Below, piece after piece: positions 12,328-24,900 of a stretch of 64,000 nt of DNA. Positions within the stretch are counted from its first letter, which is position 1. The number at the start of each line of letters is the position of its first letter. A program made the translations under genes and the position numbers. Below the pieces are notes generated by a model. It was not told where the DNA came from. It searched no databases and saw only the letters and a list, made by a program, of their open reading frames with translations. This DNA comes from Rhyzopertha dominica. Taxonomy: Eukaryota > Arthropoda > Insecta > Coleoptera > Bostrichidae. The stretch covers positions 14,751,786 to 14,815,785 of the forward strand of contig QCXZ01000041.1 in assembly GCA_025024175.1 (NCBI GenBank), in the 5' to 3' direction.

Positions 12328-14600
12328 GTTTTATTTAGGAATAACATACAGCCTTGCATATTGATTCCTATTTGCTTTGATCTGTGCAAATTTTCATAAT
12401 AGTTAAGTTATTTACTTTATTTTTAAGATTGCTAAAAGCTCACTTACGGGGGTAGAACTGAAGATACGTACGAGGACACAATAATAGCTTTATTTGATTT
12501 TCATAATTCCTTTACTTAACCGAATTCTTCACTCAGTGTTTGGCTTGGCATTCATTTGATCATGCTAACATGTTGTTGTCGAATTTGCATAATTTATAAG
12601 ATGGAGAAAAAACGTAACAAACGACTGGTCTCAAATGCATTCAGTTTTTGTGAATTTTTATAGGTCGCATAGAATTGGAGCTCGTTGGTTGATTATTCAT
12701 AACTTTGAAGTTTTTGTTATGCTATTGACGGCTTCCTGTTACTGACCTGTAAGGTCTGAATTAAATTCAGAAAAGTTGTTTGTATTTCATAAATTATTTA
12801 CCGTAGCGTGACACTCAGCCGCTTTAAAAGTGAAAATCACCGTTGTGGTGGAAACGATCGTCAGGTTTCGCTGATAAAACTCGTAAAACTCAGCACTTGT
12901 AAGTTAACTCCAAGTTACCTCATTAAGTTACAGTTAATTAAAAACAGACAAACCCAATTACATCATACATATTCTTTGTTCTAATATATTACTTCCACAT
13001 CCAATAGATGGGAAGTATTGTATCGCGAATATTTGCTCATTCGCTTTAAAATGGTCGAGAACGTAATAAACAAAATTTGAAAAAAATTCTTGCCTCTGTG
13101 TTTGAGGTTTTGTTTGTGGACACTATAACTTTCGAAAGACTTAATATATGAACTTGAAATTTGGCAAACTTATAGATCTCAACTACGCAAAGCGACCTAT
13201 TGTTTTTGGGGTAAGTAGGGTATCGGGAAATTGGGGGAGTAACTACCCTTTTTGCAAATTTTTATTTTTTTTTTCATTTCAGTATGCGAGTATTATTCGC
13301 CCTTGTAAATTATCGGTGCAGCAAATTGTTTAGAAGATATTAGCAAAAAGTGTCTTAAGAAAATTTATCCAAAATTTTGACATTTTCGAAATATTTCCAA
13401 AAAACGTATTTTGGTTCCTGCTCGTACGATTTTTTTTAAATTTTGGTATTATATAGGATATCAAATTTCTGATTAGAAAACACTCTTGTAATTTTTTTGT
13501 TAAGTGAATACTTTTCGAGTTATTTAAAAAACAGATTTTAAAACTGTATGTACATATTTTTGCTAATATCACGAGGACTGTTTGTCTCAGAAAAAATGTG
13601 TAGAGAGAAAAAATGCTCAAAACCTGATTACTAATCGTATAGTACCTATAAGAAATAAAAACGTAAATGTCATTTTGACAATTGTATGTGGAAGTATTGA
13701 TTCAATTTGCAGGGGTTTTTTAACATTTGGGCACAAAAGAAATTGCAACACTAACATACGCGTATAGCAAACAAAATAGAAAACTTTAGTGTAGCGTCAT
13801 ATTTACTTGCGAAATTTGTTCTACTTGCTGATTATTTATTGATTGCAGTCGTTTTTCTGACAGTGCTGAAACCATCGTCGGGTACCTGACCGCAATGGAA
13901 ATTTATCCCCTCATTGTCCTGCCGTACGTTTCTCTAATAATGCTAAATTTGTACCGTAATGTGTAATATGGGTATTAGGGCGAGGATACAAATGTCTGTG
14001 GTGTAACGTGCACATTGTTAGTGGCTATTTGAAACCGTATGCAAGCCGGTTTTCTATGCTATCACAACGCTATTGAATTTTCGACGCTAACAATGTCCGA
14101 CAAAGAACACCTAGGACGTCGCGGACATGAATAGCTGCTTTGTTTAAAATCGTAAGGCCGTTATGGGATGTAATTCTAACATTTATGATAGGCTCATGCT
14201 AAATTTGATATTCCTTTACATGCCTAGTTCTCTTTTCAACGTCTGAGACACGGGCAGGTTTGGAATGTAAAAAAATACCGAAACATATTCGTACCTTCAT
14301 CATCTCTCAGCCATGTATTTTGTGTGTTTGAGTTAAATAATTGTAATGTAAAAATTTCACTTGTTACACAACGCGACGGCAGCTAGTTGTTCGGTTATAG
14401 CGGGGTCGTGGATTTTAATATGATTTCTTAAGGGCGCCACCAATTTTACACAGACACTAAAAATTGGAAATCAGAGTGCAGACAAAATAAGGCGATCGCC
14501 GGTCCGGTTGAAATAAGTATTTTATTTACGGTGTTACTACAGCTGTGATAACTATTTAGGTAAATTTGTATTATAAGAACAAAAGTGGTATCCCTATCAA
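12328..14600. other. AT-rich stretch without a recognised gene
   Basis: No exon or RNA gene recognised. The part at about 13080-13620 has the look of the interior of a non-autonomous DNA element (long A/T runs), but no paired termini were found. Confidence 0.35.
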
Positions 14601-14679
14601 AGCTTTGAACGGGCTAACATTCATTCACAGTAAAACCAAAGTATCTGATAAAAGATGGTTAAGTACTGACCGCTATGAT

Positions 14680-15320
14680 GAAACTATATGAATGGAACTT
14701 AGCTGTTTCCTGTCCTGATATCGGAGTTCACAAAATGGCTGTTACTGGGAATCGGTTTTCCTAGACGGAACTGCTGCTTCGGACTTGAACCAAGTTTTTG
14801 ATATTCCAGGTTATAAGTGTTTGATAGAAAATTTGTACTGGACACTGGCGCTAGGCCTCCACCAAAAGACTCTAATACATTTTGGAAATAAATTACACAG
14901 TAACAATGATTTCACACAAGGTTACCTCACTTGTTGAAGGTCTTTCTCCCAAAATATAACAATTTGCAAGATATTGTTATTTGTTAAATGGCGTGTATGA
15001 CGGATGCTCTTAACAATTTTATGATCTTAACATATGGATCACAATTTGGATTATTCAAATCACGTCTTAATAAATGTGTGCTCCGTCTTTCGATGCCAGT
15101 TACAGAATGCTGGTTTTTGTGGAAAGCATGGCCAAGTGAAAAGGTGATAATGAAAGGAAGATATTCAATTTTAAACCTCACGTAGGCAACCCAGGTTACT
15201 CATACAGGTAAGTAATTATTTTATAACATGAAGTAATAATAACATTTCATTTCAGGAAAGACAGCAAATAGTTTTAGTTTGAGTACGAATAATGTATGCA
15301 TGTATAGTATTTGTTTCCTT
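14680..15320. repeat. Interspersed repeat copy A with an intron-like segment
   Basis: Part of this region (core about 15077-15310) is related to 27483-27725. Both begin GTGCTC.G..TT..GATGCCAG, then an ACAGAATG motif, and both then carry an intron-like piece. Here it runs from GTAAGT at 15208 to TTTCAG ending at 15255 (48 bp). An open frame crosses 14988-15185 but is not recognised. The copies differ a lot, so this is an old repeat family of unknown type. Confidence 0.45.
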
Positions 15321-15690
15321 CAATTTGTTGATTATGTAAAATGATAAAGTAAATGTTATATAATCATGTAAATACACTTGGTCGGCCCCGAAAAAAAATT
15401 ACTGCACCCACAATGAACACTCTCTTATTTATCTGCAATCTCGTTCACTACCGCACTACACATATCTAAGGAGCTACTATTATTAATGACGCCCAGGTAA
15501 ATGAGTTTTGTATTTTTTCGCCACTTAAAAAAGCAAGTCAAGTGTATTGATTAAAAAAGTCTTCGTTATTGATGGAACCTATTTCGAATTTACCACACAA
15601 GCTTCTGGTTTTCATCCTCTTGTAAAACACACAGAACTGGGTTTTATGCATGAAACTGTGAATTTAGGAATAAAGTCTTGTCTGATGACA

Positions 15691-15819
15691 TGTTGTTTTC
15701 CGGACTGGTTCCCACGTTGACGTTTCAGTTTCAGAGCTACTTCTGAGGAAGACACTGACATGAGTGTCGAAACGTCAAGACTAAACAATCAACGTTGAAA
15801 CCAGCCCGGAAAACAACAA
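15691..15819. repeat. Palindromic segment with AAACGTC motifs
   Basis: Arms 15691-15720 and 15791-15819 are inverted copies (TTGTTTTCCGGACTGGTT against TTGTTTTCCGGGCTGGTT). Inner inverted motifs GACGTTTC and GAAACGTC flank CTTCTGAGGAAGACACTGA. A related GAAACGTCAGGAG motif occurs at about 38951. Such tails are common next to insect retroelements. The element class is not determined. Confidence 0.55.
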
Positions 15820-17944
15820 GTTATCAAGAATAACCACGGAAGCCCTGACACCAGTCTTGTTTAATGTTTTCGTTTTCATTCATTTTAATATTTCATTTTC
15901 CAAATAAATGCAAAAATTTGCAACTCCCACGAAAAGTAGAATGTTATTACAAGCACGTGGTCCTGAATTCTCAAATATGTTTACCTAGCTATGATTTTTA
16001 TTAAATATGGAATCTTATTTAAAGGGGTTTCCGTGTAGCCTTTGATTTTGTCAAAAGTGTGATTGAAAATATGCGTACATACGATTACAATGTATATATT
16101 TTAGAGCTCATAAAACTTCTCCAGGCATTATAAATTTGTGCTGCTTGTAACTACTGTATTGGTGATGTAGGAAGGAAATGGACGTTATGTGGTTTAAAGT
16201 AGCGCAAAATAGCACTGGATACAAGTGGTCGTGCTTTTGATAGTTGAAAAAGTAGATTATGGAAGGCCTTGGAATAGGGTAAACGTGCGGTGCCACTATT
16301 TTCTTGAAATAACCATGGGCAGCCATGTTGCCTCCTAAGAAACCCGAAACTCTTCTGCCACTATGAAAAATATATCTCCATGAAATTTCCCCAAAAAAAG
16401 TATCGCTGGTTTACCACATCCTGCTTCCACTGTGCTTGTTCTTTCCACCGCTCCAATCGGTTATGCCGCTATTCAATGAACCACTGGTCTGCTGATGCTG
16501 ACGCTCAAAACTGAAAGTCTAAGAAGACAGTCTTAGCTTTTTTAGGTACCCTTCGCTCTTCGTGTTTGGTTCTCCTGGAACCACCCTCAAAAACAACTTA
16601 CTAGCGTCTTTAAACAGTTCGTTCTAGTAGCAGTATTGCTTTTCGCAATCTCACTCTTCGTGATGTTTCTATCAGACCGCAGCCTACCTATGTAGGGTTC
16701 TATAGAAATAGTCACAACTTGAAAGAATTTAACACCAAACTACGGATCTACTTATTTTTACCTATAGTACTTGCGAGGCGACTTCATTACTAGAAAACTC
16801 ATGAATCATAGATCAGCGATTGTATAAAGTACATATTCCAACTACTGAAGACAAGAGAAAGGCAAATATGCTTATTTTAACAACTATACTATAACTATAA
16901 GTAAATACCCCGTAGAGGTCCAATAACAGGTTTACCCTGTTGTACTAACAACAGAATCAAACTTTTACTTATAAAATGTTTCTTTTGATTTGATTTCAAA
17001 CTCGTCATGTAACACAACTTTGAAGGACTATAGCTTTTTGATGGTCCACTTTTCTGTATAGATGAAAATAGGTGAATCGGTCTGGAATTCTTCCCAGTTA
17101 AGGGATTGGCCGCGTATTTCAAAACACCCAGTATATTTGTCACCTAAATATCAGTAATTTTATAATTTTTGTGAGTCTATTAGAATTTTCTTTTAGTTCT
17201 AACTATTTCTTTATTACACGTTTTCAGTGCAATTTTGCTCTCCAGACTTTTACTTCTACCAAAGTGCTTGTTCAAATAAGAATATTAGGCTACGGAAGAT
17301 TTATCTGTCTACATCTGCTATTATTCTTTTTTGGGACTGTATGTAAAATTCAAATAATTTCGTTCTTTGATTCCTGGATGCAGATCCAGATTGTAATGTA
17401 TGCCACATTTTTAGGCATTGCTATTCATCTTTATAAACACTATAGATATATAATGGCAAGCACAATTTACATTTATTCTGGGTAATTTACACGTATATGA
17501 GATAAATACGTTTACAAAATGTTTTGGTAGTTATATCATTGATTTCTAACGAGAGTTTTCTCCTGTAAAGGACTTTAACAGAAAATGCTTTGTGTCTTGA
17601 CAGTATAATTATAATATAGCATTCTTTTTGCATCGAGAGGGGAAGCATATCTACAAAAAGCAACGTACAATAACGTTCTAAATTATTTCATTTAGAATTT
17701 AACATCATTGACTATAAATGACTTTAAATATAATAATTTATATATCGCAATTTTTTATATCATTTATGTATACCCGAATCATCTTTTATTTACGTATTGG
17801 CCGTGTACTATTTTTTGTAATCCCATTATGGAATTCCATTCTTGGCTCAGAAAAAATAGAAACCGTTTAACTGTGCATAAAATGGTGGATCACGGTGACC
17901 AGTTATAATGTATAAGTAAGTTTATAAAAGCTATTACGAGATAT
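15820..17944. other. Stretch without a recognised gene
   Basis: AT-rich apart from 16310-16700, whose minus strand has patches such as RLERWKEQAQWKQDVVNQ broken by stops. That could be a decayed element, but no family is recognised. A CACCCAGTATATTTGTC motif near 17127 resembles the outer end of a TA-flanked DNA transposon, without an identified partner. Confidence 0.3.
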
Positions 17945-18146
17945 ATGAAAAAATTCGAGNATAAATTTGAAATATTAGANGAATCTCGAGAAGTAAGTCT
18001 GAATTTTCTGCCAGAAATAACTAATGATAAATATCGGAAAAAATATAAACATTTCCACAAGTGGTGCAAAACCAGAAATGTAAAGATGGTTAAGGCAGAT
18101 GTACTGCTAGCATACACCAAATGGTAATGTGAAATACTTTCTCTTA

Positions 18147-19014
18147 AAAGCCTCTCCCACATCTGACGAACGTTTCCGCTCGCTCGCGCTGCCATTATTC
18201 GCGGACGCGCGAAACGTTGCCAGCAACGTTAACGAACGTTTTCGACAAGCTCCCACATATGAGCAACATTTCTATCGTTACTAGCATTCGCAGACGCTCC
18301 ACTCGCTCGAAGTCTGCTGTAGTATAAGCGGAACGCTTAGGGAGAGATTTAGCCAATTTCAATTATATCCAACAAGTAAATGTGTTTATATTATTTAGGT
18401 ATACCGTATGGAAACTGATGAAGTTGACAAGAGGAAAATAATTAGTTTTAATTTTATTATGGCAAGGAGTCGTTATTTATTTAAAAAAACTTGCGCTTTA
18501 CCAGAATAAAAAAATAATATAATATACAGGGTGTCCGGAAATGATGAGCAAATATTTTAGGAGATAATTCTACTCCAAAAATGAATGTTATAATGAAGGC
18601 CTTATACGATTGTTTTGGAAGTTCAAAATTAACGAAGATACGGGGTGTCAAATAATTTTAAGTTTATATAAAACAACTACTACATTTCTATTATTATTCA
18701 TTATCAATGTATCTACAATTAGTAATTAGGCGACACGCATTTAAACACTACTGCCGACATCGGCAGCCCTCANCTACAAATACAAGGCAACTAATATACA
18801 TTCGCGGAAAACGTTGCAGTGCATTCGTCGTCCCTCCCACATTGAAACGTTCGCGCGCGCTCGCATCAAAAATTTCCCTTTGATCTTTTTTCATTTACCG
18901 ACAACCTATGGAGCGCGCTCGCTCGCATTCGCCCCCATTGCGCTCACACATCTGACAAACGTATCTCGGCAGCGCGAGCAAGCGCAAACGTTCGTCAGAT
19001 GTGGGAGAGGCTTT
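18147..19014. mobile_element. CpG-rich inverted-repeat element inserted in the Crypton (868 bp)
   Basis: The terminal inverted repeats are about 46 bp and nearly identical: left 18147-18191 (AAGCCTCTCCCACATCTGAC, then GAACGTTTCCGCTCGCTCGC) and right 18969-19014. The arms are rich in CpG and in CGCTCGC and AACGTT motifs, in strong contrast to the AT-rich surroundings. Internal degenerate copies of the arm occur near 18828-18870 and 18910-18965. No transposase is present. It interrupts the Crypton reading frame between VLLAY and SILVNQ. A target duplication could not be fixed (TTA or a longer degenerate copy are possible), so the superfamily is open. Confidence 0.8.
18525..18700. mobile_element. 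Single terminus of a TACAGGG-type DNA transposon
   Basis: TACAGGGTGTCCGGAAATGA at 18525 after AATA is a typical outer end of TA-targeting insect transposons. No inverted partner is seen before the right arm of the surrounding element, so this is a solo or truncated end nested inside it. Confidence 0.45.
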
Positions 19015-20099
19015 ACGTCCATCCTTGTTAATCAAGATTTTAATGTTGAAACTCGCTTTGTAAGTTTATGAAAATATTGACACTTCAAGACTGGTACTGT
19101 CAATTGCGTTAATTTATATTAGAGCATTTCAAACATTATTTACAGATACGGTAACCTACTTATGTTTTTAAAACAAAAGTCTGAAAAGTAGACCAGAGAA
19201 AGCGGAAATTTTAACAGAATAAGTAGTAACTAAATTTCTTCTGGAAGCAAACGATCATACTTGATTGCCCGAAAAGGATTAAATATTAATTATTGTTGAT
19301 TTATTATTTATTCTTCAGGCGTGACAAACTTATTCAATTAGCTGCCGATAACTTCGAAAAACCACTACCAATGTTTTGCTACACTGAGGTATCCTACAAA
19401 CAAAAAGATTTGAGTATTTGGTAAGTATACAAAATTCACTGATCTCTGATATTCCAGTCTGGAAATTCGAAGATTTTTCGTCGCTTACAAAAACAGTAAA
19501 TGTATTAAGCAAGTTGTGGGCATCCATACTATTGGAGATGTCCCAAAGGTGGTTGCTACAAATTTAAATACAGAGCACTCGTTTCAGAGGTCGACTACCA
19601 TGCTTGCGCAAATCGCTGGTGATCTGATATGAGTGAAAGAATTTGGAGGTTGAGAATCCTGTGCGGTGGTCTAAACGTACGAGTACATTGCAGTCTGTTT
19701 CCAAGAAAGTAAAAATTATGAAACCACAGTTCGACCACCACTGCCAGCGCAAAATTTGCTGTTGCTCGTTTAAAAATTTCAAATAATCAGAGTCGATAGT
19801 GCAATTTTTACACTCACTACAGTAAATAAATGTTTATAATATATTGCAAAAATTATAAATTGTTCTTGAAACGGAAAGCCTTTTTATTCCCAAAATTTTT
19901 AATCCAGCTTTAAAAGGAACACGTGGTTAGTCGCTAACAGCCAGCAGCTGTTATTATTTTGTAACAGACGAAATCTCTTTTAAGTTACCTTTCACTTGTC
20001 AAATGAGTTTTGTTAAATTGAAATAATAAGCTAGTATTAAAAAAGTTTTTTCGTAAAGGAAGGTTATTTTATTGTCATTCGCGTTCCTAGTGATTTACT

Positions 20100-20730
20100 T
20101 ATTTAATTATCAAAAACTTGTTTGCACTATTACTAGATAACGAAAATGGCAAGTGTAGCGGAAACGTCACTTTGTAAATACTCGGCGTTCGTAGATCCTC
20201 AGTTTCTTCTTTATAGCTTAAGTATTTTACTGCTTTGCCAACTAAATTCCATCTGAAATGCCGATAACTATCGCGAAAGCCTAAACCCAAAAAGGCAAAC
20301 CGTTAAAAACCCGTTTACCATAAAAGAGAAAAACGCCCCGCAACCGAATACACATTCACCCGATAAATTCCCCGTTCTCAACGGCTTAGGAATAAATACC
20401 CGTCCAACAATCGCGCCAGCTTTGAGGGCGCCGTTCCCCTGGGATCACGTATGCCTCCTTATTCCCGTTTATAAATAGCACGGGAACAAAGAGGGCCGCA
20501 ATTAATGACAGCGGTATAAATTGCACCTTCCTTTTTATACAAATAGTAACAGAAACCCGGCTCGTCAGGTTCATTTTGCCGGGAGGAAAATGTACCAAAA
20601 GTAAAAGAACTCGGTCGGTAACGAAATAACGCGCGGGTGAGATTGATGTTACTTCGGTGCGGGGCGCTTTATGTCGACGAAACCTGCATCCTCGGTTTTG
20701 TATGTCTATACAGAAATTTGCAAGAGATTT
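20100..20730. promoter_or_regulatory. Balanced-composition block with a TATA-like motif, possible regulatory DNA
   Basis: About 600 bp with little A/T homopolymer and several short symmetric motifs, including CCCGTTTATAAATAGCACGG near 20464, which contains a TATA-like TTATAAATA. ORFs here (63 and 70 codons on the minus strand) match nothing known. Candidate conserved non-coding DNA or distant promoter. Inference from composition only. Confidence 0.3.
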
Positions 20731-21153
20731 AATATTAACATTAAGAAACGATGAATTGTCCGCGGGGCTAAATAATATTGAATAATATCAAGAGGAGCCC
20801 ACATCCAATATTAAGTCCTTATCTTTTCTTCTGTTTGAAGAAACCTAAACATCTTAATAGTATATTGCGGTATGACCGTATTTGCAGAGCATCTTTAGGA
20901 TCTTAGGACCTTAGGACCAACTGGTGCGCTAGGAGGGATACCAAACCTGTCTCGCCACTTTTTTAAATAATGAAGATATTGTACAAGAATATGCATTAGA
21001 CGTCATAATCGACATCGGCCATTCATCGCATACGTCAGCCATACCATCCATATTTATCTATCTTACTACATCTCCTTCTTATTTTGCTCCTGCAGCATCA
21101 TTGCGTTACACGTGAGCTTTCGCGGTCAGAGTTAGATTGAAATATTAGTCTTT

Positions 21154-21759
21154 TTGGGTTAGACCGCGTCCGATTTTGGAACAAGGTCGACGTTTCGCCC
21201 GCACAAGAACAAGGAGTATGGAATATGGCACAAACCTAACGTGAAAACACGTCCGAGCTGAACCAAATCCTAAGGAGGAAAGAGAGTGGAAACGATAGAT
21301 AACGTTGTACCTGGCATTACGAGGGGGTAGGAATACTTGGACGGCAGACGTGGGAGATTGTGAAAGTGGGGATAGCCGTTGGATGATTGGGTACCAAACA
21401 GTGGAAAGATAACCATCTTCGCGATTTTGATTATTCGGATGTTGAAATTTCTATGACTTCCCGGAACTTTTTGTTTGTAAAAAGGGGCTTGTTTAACAAT
21501 GTGTCAGTTCTAGCGAAAGTCGTCTTTTTCATAACCTTAAAATTCCGAGAAGATATTGAAATTTCCAAATATCCGAATAATCTAAATCACGAAGATGGTC
21601 CAAGCATCCCCATTCCCCTCCTTAGGATTTCAGCTCGGACGTATTTCTCGCGTTAGGTTTGTACCATATTCCATATTCCTTGTTCCTGTCCTGCTGCTGC
21701 AGATTACAAGTGCGGACGAAACGTTGACCTTATTCCAAAATCAGACGCGGTCTAACCCA
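21154..21759. mobile_element. Foldback element (about 606 bp)
   Basis: Inverted arms 21154-21282 and 21614-21759 share GGGTTAGACCGCGTCCGATT (right arm GGGTTAGACCGCGTCTGATT on the complement). They also share a GACGTTTCG core, GGAATATGG, ACAAACCTAACG and GTCCGAGCTGAA. The right arm carries a small extra segment rich in CTGCTGC. The centre (21283-21613) has no recognised gene. This is a non-autonomous inverted-repeat element with no clear target duplication. Confidence 0.8.
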
Positions 21760-23901
21760 AACTCCAATTGCGCCAGAATGATTCTATACTTATATTTGGT
21801 CTCGGACCTTCCGACCATGGTAATTAGTTCTTGTATTTTCGCGAAATCTAGCTTGCCCTGATTTCTCCAGTACATACAAGTCTTGCAACATATCCTCAAC
21901 GTCATCTATAGTTCTCCCTCCTGCCGCCTACATACAGGTACCTCATCTGGTATCTGACGACTGTCAACTTTGTAGCTTCATCTTCAGTTAAAGGAGGATC
22001 AAGATATCAAGATATACACCGGCTTACTTCTGCTTCAATATCCAGCTACCTACTTTTCACATATAGAACTCATTTTCGTTCTTAAAATTTTCGCGGAACT
22101 TTTCTTTATTTCCATACATGTTAAGCCCACTTGCATCGCAAAATTTTTTTTACGTGCACACGGAACAGCATGAATAAATTGTTACTTTGACCTTTTAAAC
22201 TAATCTTATGGTTTTAGTTTATTGAAATAAAAATCATCTGCCCTGGTCAGTTCACTCCCACCCTACGACTATGGCACTAAGAAAATCTGTAATCCTATTC
22301 TTTCCTTTATTAGTATTTTCTTTACTCAGTTGGTTAAATATAGTAGCAAAAGTTATTTTTTGCATAAAATCTTCTTGCTGTTCATTGACATTGTCTACCG
22401 ATCGTGGTCTACAATTTTGACTAAGAACTAGCAAGAGTCTCATCTCCTATATTGGTCCTTTTTTTATCATAAGCAATATAATTCGTTAATAGATGAATTT
22501 TAGTCAAACTCCTGCTTTTATCAGAGTTGATTCCTTATCACTGATTTTAATTTTAAAGTACACCTAAAACAGGAATGTGGAAACAGTTGAAAATTCGCAC
22601 CAGTTGAAATGACTGAGCAAAGCAACTCCATCCACATCACGAAGGAATTTATAGATTCCACCCAACAAAGTCATATTGAAAGGCATTAGAGGAAAAAGTA
22701 GTAAGCCCATTTTTTAAAAAGCTTTAGATTTATCTTTCAAACAAGTGAATCTTCTTTATTTTTTCAAACGTCTTGGTCAAACAATTCTCATGGAATTCAA
22801 AACTATCCTCATCTAACCATAACTTTTTACACTATATTTAATCAATATGCACCAGTTGTTCATTTTTCAATAAGTCTTCGCCTTTACAGATTGCCAGGGA
22901 GGGCGTTTCCAATTTATACCTCCCGCCTCTAGTCTTCTCTTTATTCTTTTGACATGTCAAGTTAAAAAGTACACATTGAACTCACTACAACGCCCCCCAG
23001 AAAATGTGAACCAGATAGTATCATTCTAAAACTTTAAAAATGATGCACTGGAATACTACTTGCGGCTTTACCTAGGCTTTCGGAGCCATCAATCGAAAAA
23101 TATTATTTCCCATATAAGTGAATTGAAGTGACGTGGCCAACCATAGAAGCATGCTCTTATTGGCTACGCTTGTTGGAAGCAATGACCAGGTAATTATTTC
23201 GTAAGTATTTAATAAGTAACATCGAAAATGGTGCTCAACTCCATTTATACGGACTTGGCAAAAAACCTTTCACAATATGCATCTACCGCGAGGTAAAGTG
23301 GGTGGTGCTCTGTAAACTCAAAACTATTGGTGTATTTGGTATGTATCTAATGAACTTAATAAAATTACACCCTTCTAATGGCAAACAAATAATAAATGTA
23401 ATATGGTGTGTGCTACAAAGTATCCACTTGGAGCCAGCATTGTCTTGCATTTCTTTAATGGTATATGCTTATATTATTTCAAATACCTACTATAAAACTG
23501 TAAATTGATTATGCGAACTTTTTTCTTACTATTCAGTCGACTACAGACTATATTGGTGCCCAAAACGATCAAAACTACTGTATTAAACTAAACGTGAGAA
23601 AACTACCAAGATCATTAGTTTTAGGCACACCTTATACTTCAGAATTAACTGAAGCGTCTTTAATAAGATATTAAATTTGGCGGATCCTATTGGCAAATGG
23701 TAACATCATAATGGAAAGCTTTTCTAGATTATACTAAACATATATATTTGACTCATAGGCTTTAAAAACTTTTAATTTATGTTTATTAAATAGCAATGTA
23801 GATTATATAGTTACTACTGCAGAATTTGGTTTCCTAATGTTTCTCCACAGGTATTGTTATCTTTTCTGGGTAGTTGTCGTTATCATAGAAGTACCTGCAA
23901 G
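21760..23901. other. Stretch without a recognised gene
   Basis: AT-rich, no supported ORF, RNA gene or paired repeat. Confidence 0.35.
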
Positions 23902-23987
23902 ATGTACAATCGACTTCACGGATAATGAGATGACCTGATCGAGGGCGTGGTGGGCTACGTCTCATTATCCGTGAAACTACTGTACAC
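23902..23987. repeat. Near-perfect hairpin
   Basis: TTCACGGATAATGAGA at 23915-23930 is exactly inverted at 23960-23975, and the outer TGTACA motifs (23903-23908 and 23981-23986) extend the arms to about 30 bp with a loop of about 29 bases. A tiny MITE or a structured element. No promoter or terminator context was recognised. Confidence 0.75.
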
Positions 23988-24609
23988 CTACGGTTACATT
24001 TTTCTTTTCAAAAACTGGACATTAGGCAAACTGTGGACGCTATATTATCTCTGACAGGACCACTGGGATTTATGACTTTACTATCGTAGCCTTCGCGGAT
24101 TTAAAGTATATATGTTCTTCTGTAGAATGGAAACTTACCTTGTATTCGCAAGTTATTTATCTTCGCTGATTACAATTATAAGCAATTATATGATAAGCTA
24201 GTTGGTGGAGTGTATACATAGCTATACAAATAAGTTCTGACAAATTTATGTTCAAGAACATGTTATTGTTATTGCCCCGCTTTGGTGCTGATGATAAAAC
24301 ACCGGTACGTCGATTAGGGTTTAGTTCTCAACAAGTACCTTCCAGTACTTTATCCTTTTTTTTTAGAAAGCTATTGCGCGAACTGGCCGACTTGTGCACT
24401 GTATGTTATGTATATTTTTAAAAGCTATCTTGTTAGACAGCCTGCACTGCAGTAAGCCAAATATTATCAAAGCATATGACCACGAACTACACAACGGATC
24501 ACAAAATATCCATTAACTAGATATTTACTTTGTGAGCTTTGTTTGTCATGAACTTGGGATTGAATTACGTAGCCGTCGGAATGCCTTTAGCATATTTTAC
24601 AAAGGGACA

Positions 24610-24900
24610 CACTTATAACCTTATTGAATAACACAGGCATACGTTGTTTATGAGTATATTTTTCAAACTACGTCCGTTCCCTCATGACGGATTTAATTTA
24701 GCGCCAAAGGCTTTCTTAATTTAAGCGACCGAAAAGCTACGGTTGATGCATGCCCTTCTTAGTATTTTCGGTGCTTTCGTGCTGCGGGCGTTATTGCCTC
24801 AAAGAAGTAAGGGGATCCCCCTTTATTTATATTGAAAGTTTCGTTGTTATGCAGCTCGGTTGCTGGTCCCAGTGGTTGTGTGTATTAAAAATTTATGCAC
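24610..24900. other. Balanced-composition block, possible conserved non-coding DNA
   Basis: Few homopolymers, many CpG-containing words and homeodomain-like TTTAATTTA and TTAATTTAA motifs. No ORF. Candidate regulatory element by composition only. Confidence 0.25.

Larger units (their letters stand above)
17945..19790 (+). pseudogene. Decayed Crypton transposon (tyrosine recombinase), split by an insertion
   Basis: Crypton elements move with a tyrosine recombinase. The N-terminal core-binding part is at 17945-18127 (FLPEITNDKYRKKYKHFHKW, then KADVLLAY). After an 868-bp insertion the protein resumes with SILVNQDFNVETRF (about 19018-19060). Then come LLMFLKQKSEK (about 19155-19190) and RPEKAEILTE followed, after an in-frame stop, by VVTKFLLEANDHTYLI (about 19192-19266). 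SSGVTNL follows near 19315. The catalytic C-terminal half is recognisable at about 19450-19680 (FFVAYKNSKC, VGIHTIGDVPKVVA, HSFQRSTTMLA), where the HSFQRS stretch corresponds to the H-x-x-R box of tyrosine recombinases. GT...AG introns may lie at about 19061-19146 and before 19314. Stops and frame changes show it is dead. The family assignment rests on the order of several motifs and is fairly secure; exact exon edges are not. Confidence 0.7.

Noticed and set aside
12138..12389. 83-codon minus-strand ORF with a long poly-Leu run and its + strand poly-Ile counterpart
   Set aside because: Both are translations of the (AAT)n microsatellite.
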